Shown here piece by piece: positions 6,675 through 11,046 of a DNA stretch of 11,046 nt. The notes under the pieces are model-generated. The model saw only the letters and a program-made list of their open reading frames with translations. It did no database searches and was not told the DNA's origin. This DNA is from Roseiarcus sp036502965 (GTDB taxonomy: Bacteria; Pseudomonadota; Alphaproteobacteria; Rhizobiales; Beijerinckiaceae): the NCBI GenBank assembly GCA_036502965.1, contig DASXXT010000088.1:1-11046 (forward strand), read 5' to 3'. The position numbers were made by a program, and so were the translations under genes. The stretch's first letter is position 1. Each line of letters opens with the position of its first letter.

Positions 6675-7555
6675 GGCCCATTCCGGAATTTCGCCACAGC
6701 TTTCATCAACTGGTCCACACGGCGTGGATCGACCGGGTTCCACCAGCGGCCATCGCGTTTGAGCCACTGGCCGACGATCGCTCCATCGGCCGTCGGAAAG
6801 AGCGAGGGAACGAGATCCGCCGTAAGCCCCGATCCGACGATCACGGGCAAGGTCGTGCCGGCTCGAACTTCGGCGACTTCCCTCGGTTCGGTTGGAGAAC
6901 CAGTGCGTGTTCCGCTAGCGATTAACACGTCGGCGTCAAACCATTCCGCGTCAGTCGCTTGCTCGGCGATGCTGCGGTCTGCCGTGATGGCGTGCGCTCC
7001 GAACTTCACATGCACGTCTGCGAATATCGCGACGTCGCCGGCCCGGATGTTCGATCGATAGCGCATAGCTTCGGGCGCGGGCCCGTTGAGGAAGCCCTCG
7101 TTCGCCACATAGGCGTTGACCCATTGATTGGCCCGCACCCATCCCGCCCCGACGGCTTTGGCGACGCCAAGCGCAGGGATCACACCGTTTGCGACGCAAG
7201 TGATGCCTATCGGATTTGGAACGATCGCCCGCACAGCAAGGCAGGCGGCGGTTAGCGCCGCGACCGTCGACGGTCCGATATGCTCGGGTCGGGCGAAAGG
7301 CATGTCGCTTGCGTTTTCAAGGATGATCCCATCGACCCCGCCCTGGGAAAGCGTCTTCGCATCCGCTTCGGCGGCCGCGTAGATTTCTCTCATCGGTTGC
7401 CCGTCGTAGCGCGGAGCGTCGGGGAGGGGGGCCAGGTGAATGACGCCTATAATCGGCTTGCGCACGCGAAAGAGGCGCTCGAGCGCATTTGATTTTGGCG
7501 GCAGCACCTGGGGCTTGGCGTTTGGCATGTCGGTTGGTTCGGAAAGAGCGTTCAT
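6671..7555 (-). CDS. BtpA/SgcQ-family TIM barrel protein
   Basis: This 294-residue protein belongs to the BtpA family (PF03437), named after a cyanobacterial photosystem I biogenesis factor and including E. coli SgcQ from a sugar phosphotransferase cluster; no reaction is firmly established. Motifs along the barrel are KPIIGVIHLAPLPDAPRY (33-50), GGVDGIILENASDMPF (72-87), NPIGITCVANGVIPALG (114-130), ADVHVKFGAH (179-188), DVLIASGTRTGSPT (209-222) and LPVIVGSGLT (236-245), the last resembling a phosphate-binding loop. The first 30 residues precede the barrel. An internal Met at residue 10 is an alternative start, but the ATG at 7555 overlaps the gntR stop as ATGA, which favours it. It lies in an operon with sugar ABC transport genes, so an aldolase-, epimerase- or phosphatase-like step on an imported sugar derivative is a reasonable inference, not shown. 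Confidence 0.92.
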   Translation of the reverse strand: MNALSEPTDMPNAKPQVLPPKSNALERLFRVRKPIIGVIHLAPLPDAPRYDGQPMREIYAAAEADAKTLSQGGVDGIILENASDMPFARPEHIGPSTVAALTAACLAVRAIVPNPIGITCVANGVIPALGVAKAVGAGWVRANQWVNAYVANEGFLNGPAPEAMRYRSNIRAGDVAIFADVHVKFGAHAITADRSIAEQATDAEWFDADVLIASGTRTGSPTEPREVAEVRAGTTLPVIVGSGLTADLVPSLFPTADGAIVGQWLKRDGRWWNPVDPRRVDQLMKAVAKFRNGP

Positions 7556-8325
7556 CGTGTCTGTTGAGGAGCGCTGTTTCCAGCGAGTTCGATGATGAAG
7601 CGGTACCGGTCGGCCCGGTAGTGCATGACCGCGTATTCGACGGGACGCCGGTCATCCGCGCGCGAGCGGCGGCGCGCGACCAGCAGAGCCGATCCCGGCG
7701 CGACCTCGAGTCTGCGCGCCATTGCTGCGTCGGCCGGAGCAGCCTCGATCGACTCTCTCGCTCCAGCGATTCTCTGCCCGCAAAATTTCGCCAGCCATTC
7801 ATACAAGGACCCCGCGTCGAGCTCCTCCGGCGTGGGCTCCCGGCCTGCCTCGAAGATCCACGGAGCGAGCCACGACTCGGACATGCCGATCGGCTCGTCA
7901 TCTGCGAGCAGAAGTCTGCGGATATGAAAAGCGGGCGCGCCGTCGCCGATCTCAAGCGCCTCGGCGGCTTCTCCTCTCGCCGGCGCGGTTTCCGCGCTGA
8001 ATGTTGAGTAGGAGGGGCGCAGGCCGCGCCTGCGCATATCCTCCGAGAAGCTTGCGAGTTCGTTGGCCGGCTGATCAACCTTTGGCACAAGCACAATCGA
8101 ACCGCGACCGGACTGCCGCCTGATCAGTCCCTCCTGCCGTAGCCTCTCGAGAGATGCGCGGGCCGTGGCGCGGCTGACTTGGAAGGTCGCGTTGATCTCC
8201 GTTTCAGAAGGCAACATGTCGCCGGGCCTAAATTCGCCCGTGGCAATGGAGCGGCGCAACCGGTCGGCTATCTGACGCCAAAGCGATGACGCGTCAGGCG
8301 ATAAGTTCCCTTCGTTCCACGGCAT
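7552..8325 (-). CDS. GntR-family transcriptional regulator, HutC subfamily with UTRA domain
   Basis: This is a 257-residue regulator. Residues 13-80 form a winged helix: LWRQIADRLRRSIATGEFRPG, then PSETEINATFQVSRATARASLERLRQEGLI and the wing RRQSGRGSIV. From about 98 to 245 is a UTRA effector domain of chorismate lyase fold: RRGLRPSYSTFSAETAPA, APAFHIRRLLLADDEPIGMSESWL, GARESIEAAPADAAMARRLEV, GSALLVARRRSRADDRRPVEYAVMHYRADRYRF. The upstream spacing is poor in Shine-Dalgarno bases (GGG only), suggesting modest translation. It is the first gene of the minus-strand operon and its TGA overlaps btpA-like ATG. It faces the divergent binding protein gene across 200 bases that hold two inverted GTACGAA boxes, so it probably represses its own operon and perhaps both sides until the solute or a metabolite binds UTRA. 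Confidence 0.93.
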   Translation of the reverse strand: MPWNEGNLSPDASSLWRQIADRLRRSIATGEFRPGDMLPSETEINATFQVSRATARASLERLRQEGLIRRQSGRGSIVLVPKVDQPANELASFSEDMRRRGLRPSYSTFSAETAPARGEAAEALEIGDGAPAFHIRRLLLADDEPIGMSESWLAPWIFEAGREPTPEELDAGSLYEWLAKFCGQRIAGARESIEAAPADAAMARRLEVAPGSALLVARRRSRADDRRPVEYAVMHYRADRYRFIIELAGNSAPQQTR

Positions 8326-8332
8326 AACCCAA

Positions 8333-8342
8333 TTGTACGAAC
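8333..8342 (+). promoter_or_regulatory. Candidate GntR operator box 1
   Basis: TTGTACGAAC contains GTACGAA and lies within ten bases of the gntR start codon, where bound repressor would block the start of the minus-strand operon. The near-palindrome TTGTACGAA differs by one pair from perfect symmetry, and GTAC cores are frequent in GntR operators. The same heptamer occurs inverted at 8412-8421, but also once inside a coding region at 2892-2898. Confidence 0.4.
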
Positions 8343-8411
8343 GTTATGGCGTCTCGTCCAGCGCAGAGCGGGCTGAGAATGCTTAAACTTGCAGCCTGTG
8401 CAAAAAACGGC

Positions 8412-8421
8412 TTCGTACCAA
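8412..8421 (-). promoter_or_regulatory. Candidate GntR operator box 2
   Basis: Read on the minus strand this is TTGGTACGAA, matching box 1 at eight of ten positions and inverted relative to it, about 80 bases away. Paired boxes on either side of a divergent promoter region would suit looping or independent control of both directions. This is inferred from the sequence repeat alone. Confidence 0.38.
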
Positions 8422-8460
8422 TGCGGTAATGAGAGGCATCGATCGCGCTTGCCAGTGCGC

Positions 8461-8479
8461 TAATCATGTGAAACGATTA
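8461..8479. promoter_or_regulatory. Inverted repeat with LacI-type core before binding protein gene
   Basis: TAATC and GATTA form five-base arms around nine bases, and the right part contains AAACGATT, which fits the LacI-family core AANCGNTT seen also as AAACGTTT at 1682-1689. It lies about 50 bases before the ATG of the divergent binding protein gene, overlapping a possible -10 region. It could allow the LacI regulator at 1636-2742 to act on this gene. Confidence 0.33.
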
Positions 8480-8525
8480 ACTCTATCGCTTAGGACGTTC
8501 CCAACGGCCCGATCAGGAGCAGCTT

Positions 8526-9497
8526 ATGGACCGTCTTCCTCACAGAGCTGGCTGCACCATATTGGCTGCGGCTTGTGTGCTGGCCGACGCATTGTCCGCG
8601 CCCGTTCAAGCAGCTGGTCCCTCGATAGCCTTGATCCTTGGCGTCAAAGGGAGCCCGTTCGATGACGCGCTCGCCTGCGGCGCGCTCGATGCGGCCAAGA
8701 AGCTTGGGCTACACGTCGACCTTTTTGCGCCGGACCATTTCACCGGAGAATCGCAGGCGCCAGTGGTGGACGCGGTGACCGCGCGACAGCCCACGATCAC
8801 GATCATCTCGCCTGCTGACGCGAACGGCGTGACCCGACCCTTGAAGCAGATGGCCGAGCGCGGGACCAAGATCATAACGGTCGATACGGTCGTCGCCGAT
8901 CCGTCCTTCGTCGCGAGCGAGGTCATCACTTCGAACATCGACGGAGGAAAGACTGCGGCCACAGCGATGATCGAGGCGATCGGTGGCAAGGGGCCGGTGC
9001 TGGTCATCACGAATCCCCCAGGCTCAGTGGCGCAGGACGAACGCGCCAAGGGTTTCGAGCAAGGGCTGAAGTCGGCTCCGGGCGTGACCTATCTCGGCCC
9101 GCAGTACCAGAACGACGATCCTCAGAAGGCAGCCGAGATCGTGACGTCGACGCTCGCCGCGCATCCGGATCTGGCGGGCATCTTCTCGACGAATGATCAG
9201 GGTGCGATTGGCGCGATCACGGGGTTGCGTCAAGCCGGAACGATCGGGCGCGTCAAGCTTGTCGCCTACGATTCCGCGGCCGCGGAGGTCAATGCCTTCA
9301 AGAACAACCAGATCTCCGTCCTCATCGCTCAAGATCCAAAGCGAGAGGGTGAGATGTCGGTCGAAATCGCCAAGAAGATCCTCGACCGCCAATCCGTGGA
9401 GAAGCAGGTGCTCGCGGACACGGTGCCGATCATGAGCGGCGACACCGCTAAGGCGGACCGTTATGAATACAAAAGCGATTGTTCGCTGAGCTACTGA
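8526..9497 (+). CDS. Periplasmic sugar-binding protein, paralogue of the operon's receptor
   Basis: This 323-residue secreted type I binding protein has signal peptide residues 1-30, with an Ala-rich end before GPSIALILG. The mature chain is closely parallel to the protein at 2871-3812, more than half identical by eye: LGVKGSPFDDALACGALDAAK, TRPLKQMAERGTKIITVD, GPVLVITNPPGSVAQDERAKGF, the identical run DDPQKAAEIVTSTLAAHP bar one residue, and GIFSTNDQGAIGAITGLRQAG. Cysteines C51 and C319 match the paralogue's pair; the C-terminus extends four residues further. AGGAG lies just before the ATG at 8526. No permease or ATPase follows; the next gene, 12 bases on, is an amidase. It may be an alternative receptor docking on the minus-operon permease, widening its ligand range, or a sensor component. 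Its expression is separate, under the divergent promoter region. Confidence 0.93.
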   Translation: MDRLPHRAGCTILAAACVLADALSAPVQAAGPSIALILGVKGSPFDDALACGALDAAKKLGLHVDLFAPDHFTGESQAPVVDAVTARQPTITIISPADANGVTRPLKQMAERGTKIITVDTVVADPSFVASEVITSNIDGGKTAATAMIEAIGGKGPVLVITNPPGSVAQDERAKGFEQGLKSAPGVTYLGPQYQNDDPQKAAEIVTSTLAAHPDLAGIFSTNDQGAIGAITGLRQAGTIGRVKLVAYDSAAAEVNAFKNNQISVLIAQDPKREGEMSVEIAKKILDRQSVEKQVLADTVPIMSGDTAKADRYEYKSDCSLSY

Positions 9498-9509
9498 CGC
9501 CGCATCAGA

Positions 9510-10973
9510 ATGCGTTCCGCCATGCCCACCGCCACAGCCGACCTTGTTAGCCTTTTTGCGGAGAGCGACGCGCTTCGTCTGGCGGAGCTTGTGCGACAAA
9601 AGGAAGTGACGCCGGCCGAGTTGACGGAGACTGCGATCCGCTTGATCGAGAATCTGGACCCGAAGCTGAACGCTGTCGTCATCCGGGACTTCGAGCGGGC
9701 GAGGGTGCGCGCGGCGGACAATCCCCCGAACGGTCCTTTCGGCGGCGTTCCTTATCTTCTCAAGAATATCGGGTCCGGTTGCGAAGGCCTCCCTCTGACC
9801 AACAGTTTGCCGTTTCGGAAGGACTACGTCAGTCCGGCCGACTCCGAAATGGTGCGGCGGATAAAGGCGTCCGGCCTGAACATCCTCGGGCGCACCAATG
9901 TGCCTGAGCAGGGATGGTGCATCGCAACCGAGCCTCGCATGTACGGCCCCACACTGAACCCCTGGAACACGGCCGTCACAGCCGGCGGCTCGAGCGGTGG
10001 GGCGGTCTCGGCGGTCGCATCGCGCATGATTCCGATGGCGGAAGCAAGCGACGGCGGAGGATCGATACGCGCGCCTGCCTCGTGCTGCGGAGTTGTGGGG
10101 CTCAAGCCGTCGCGCGGACGGATCACCTATGGGCCGGAGGACGTCGATATCTGGTTGGGGAGCGTGTCGACATTCGCGGTCACCCGCTCGGTAAGGGATA
10201 CCGCGGCGTTTCTGGACGCGACGGCTGTCGTCATGCCAGGAGACCCCTACACGCCTCCGAAGCCCGCGCAGAGCTGGCTCGACTGCCTTCGCGACCCGGT
10301 GAAGCCGCTGAAGGTCGGGTACGCATTGACGCCGCCGTGGGGCGCGCCGTTCGCCCCCGAAGTGACCGACGCGATGCAGCAGACATTGTCCGTCATTCAG
10401 GACCTCGGCCATGTCCTCGAAGAGCACTCGATGGTCACTGACCTCGAGGCAGCGTGGCGCGACTACAACCAGATGAATTCCGTCCAGACCGTCCTCGAAT
10501 TCGACGACATGGCGAAGGTTCTCGGCCGGCCTATCCCCGAGTCGGAACTGATTGCGTTCAACCGAGCCTGGCTTGGACGCGGGCGGGCGCTTTCTGGTCG
10601 CGACTACGCAGCGAGTGTTGCCGCCGTTCGAAAAGCCAATCAGCGCGTGCAGACGGAACTGGCGCCGTTCGACGTGTTCCTCACGCCGACCTTGACTCAG
10701 CCCCCCCGGCCGGTCGGCTACTGGGACCTGAACGAGCCCGATTTCGACAAATATATCGCGACCTGGACGGACGCGGCGTTCCTCTTTCCCTTCAATTTTT
10801 CCGGCCTGCCGGCGATATCCGTGCCGGCGACCTGGACGAACGACGACATTCCGATCGGCGTGCAGCTCGTGGGTCGTTACGGCGATGAAGCCACGATTCT
10901 TCGCCTCTCCGCGCAACTCGAGCAGGCGAGGCCGTGGACCCAGCGCCGCCCGTCAATCTGCGCGGGAGCGTAG
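9510..10973 (+). CDS. Amidase-signature family hydrolase
   Basis: This 487-residue enzyme hydrolyses, by family, a C-N amide bond with a Ser-cisSer-Lys triad. The triad can be placed: Lys85 in PYLLKNIG, cis-Ser161 in AGGSSGGAVSAVA and nucleophile Ser185 in SDGGGSIRAPA; the 24-residue spacing between the serines and about 76 from Lys match characterised family members. Length is typical. LKN replaces the more common LKD after the lysine. No signal peptide is evident, so it is probably cytoplasmic. Met5 at 9522 is an alternative start; neither has a clear Shine-Dalgarno sequence, and the 12-base gap from the binding protein gene suggests cotranscription and possible coupling. The amide substrate cannot be deduced. 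Pairing with a sugar receptor hints at an amide-bearing or carbamoylated solute, though amidases are often next to peptide or amide transporters too. Confidence 0.93.
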   Translation: MRSAMPTATADLVSLFAESDALRLAELVRQKEVTPAELTETAIRLIENLDPKLNAVVIRDFERARVRAADNPPNGPFGGVPYLLKNIGSGCEGLPLTNSLPFRKDYVSPADSEMVRRIKASGLNILGRTNVPEQGWCIATEPRMYGPTLNPWNTAVTAGGSSGGAVSAVASRMIPMAEASDGGGSIRAPASCCGVVGLKPSRGRITYGPEDVDIWLGSVSTFAVTRSVRDTAAFLDATAVVMPGDPYTPPKPAQSWLDCLRDPVKPLKVGYALTPPWGAPFAPEVTDAMQQTLSVIQDLGHVLEEHSMVTDLEAAWRDYNQMNSVQTVLEFDDMAKVLGRPIPESELIAFNRAWLGRGRALSGRDYAASVAAVRKANQRVQTELAPFDVFLTPTLTQPPRPVGYWDLNEPDFDKYIATWTDAAFLFPFNFSGLPAISVPATWTNDDIPIGVQLVGRYGDEATILRLSAQLEQARPWTQRRPSICAGA

Positions 10974-11029
10974 GCCAAGCAGCGGTGGCGCATTACGGGG
11001 GCCATTGAGATGAACATGGGAGAGCCAGG

Positions 11030-11046
11030 ATGTTGAAGCGCTTGAT
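11030..11046 (+). CDS. Possible start of another gene, cut by window edge
   Basis: ATG at 11030 begins MLKRL and runs off the window. GGGAGAG lies about ten bases upstream, a good ribosome site, and the gap from the amidase stop is 56 bases on the same strand. A short basic-hydrophobic start suits a membrane or exported protein such as a further transporter part, but five residues cannot identify it. Confidence 0.35.

Larger units (their letters stand above)
8326..8525. promoter_or_regulatory. Divergent intergenic control region
   Basis: These 200 bases separate the divergent gntR and binding protein genes and must hold promoters for both. They are richer in A/T than the flanking genes. A weak plus-strand promoter could be TTGCCA near 8450, seventeen bases, then AACGAT near 8472, with AGGAG shortly before the ATG at 8526. 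Two GTACGAA boxes and an inverted repeat with AAACGATT are described separately. Promoter boxes are guesses by eye. Confidence 0.55.

Noticed and set aside
6675..6767. Upstream extension of the 242-residue gene to 6767
   Set aside because: It lies wholly within the end of the BtpA-type gene, while the ATG at 6674 overlaps that gene's stop as ATGA.
6000..7061. 353-codon plus-strand frame opposite the BtpA-type and 242-residue genes
   Set aside because: It runs against a tightly coupled operon, has no motif, and its composition is typical of an antisense shadow.
9024..10916. Very long open frame (630 codons) on the minus strand opposite the amidase and receptor
   Set aside because: It overlaps two strong plus-strand genes with clear catalytic and fold motifs. 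Its composition is rich in Arg, Gly and His as expected of a shadow frame in GC-rich DNA, and it has no recognisable domain.
11010..11036. ATG at 11010 as a gene start
   Set aside because: It meets a TGA stop after eight codons; the ATG at 11030 is the better candidate.

Overview
The window is GC-rich and densely packed, with short gaps, many stop/start overlaps, and gene families typical of Alphaproteobacteria, probably Hyphomicrobiales (rhizobia-like). No phage, insertion sequence, CRISPR or RNA gene was seen. It reads as a solute uptake and catabolism locus built around FrcABC/RbsABC-type sugar ABC transport, with two local regulators.

Layout: bases 1-8325 are all minus strand and bases 8526 to the end are plus strand, with a 200-base divergent control region between them. 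The minus-strand unit reads, in order of transcription: a GntR/HutC regulator, a BtpA/SgcQ-family TIM barrel protein, a 242-residue protein made of two related alpha/beta units, a 101-residue protein that looks like one more such unit, an ABC ATPase, an RbsC-type permease and a periplasmic binding protein. Junctions from gntR to the permease are 1-4 base overlaps or a 2-base gap, so this is almost certainly one translationally coupled operon. A LacI-family regulator with a TTG start, a GATase1-like protein, and a second, different sugar-binding protein that runs off the left edge follow on the same strand. That last group looks like the beginning of a second transport unit.

On the plus strand lie a third binding protein, clearly a paralogue of the one in the minus operon, and an amidase-signature hydrolase. 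The last 17 bases may hold the start of another gene.

The ABC ATPase is broken by what looks like one missing base just before its H-loop. Either the transporter lacks its own ATPase or there is a sequence error. The most unusual parts are the BtpA protein coupled to three related alpha/beta units, the paralogous binding proteins with a conserved cysteine pair, and candidate operator sites: inverted GTACGAA boxes in the divergent region, AAACGATT before the third binding protein, and TAAACGTTTA inside the 3' end of lacI. The substrate cannot be read from the sequence. A sugar or sugar-amide/glycoside-like compound is a working inference only.
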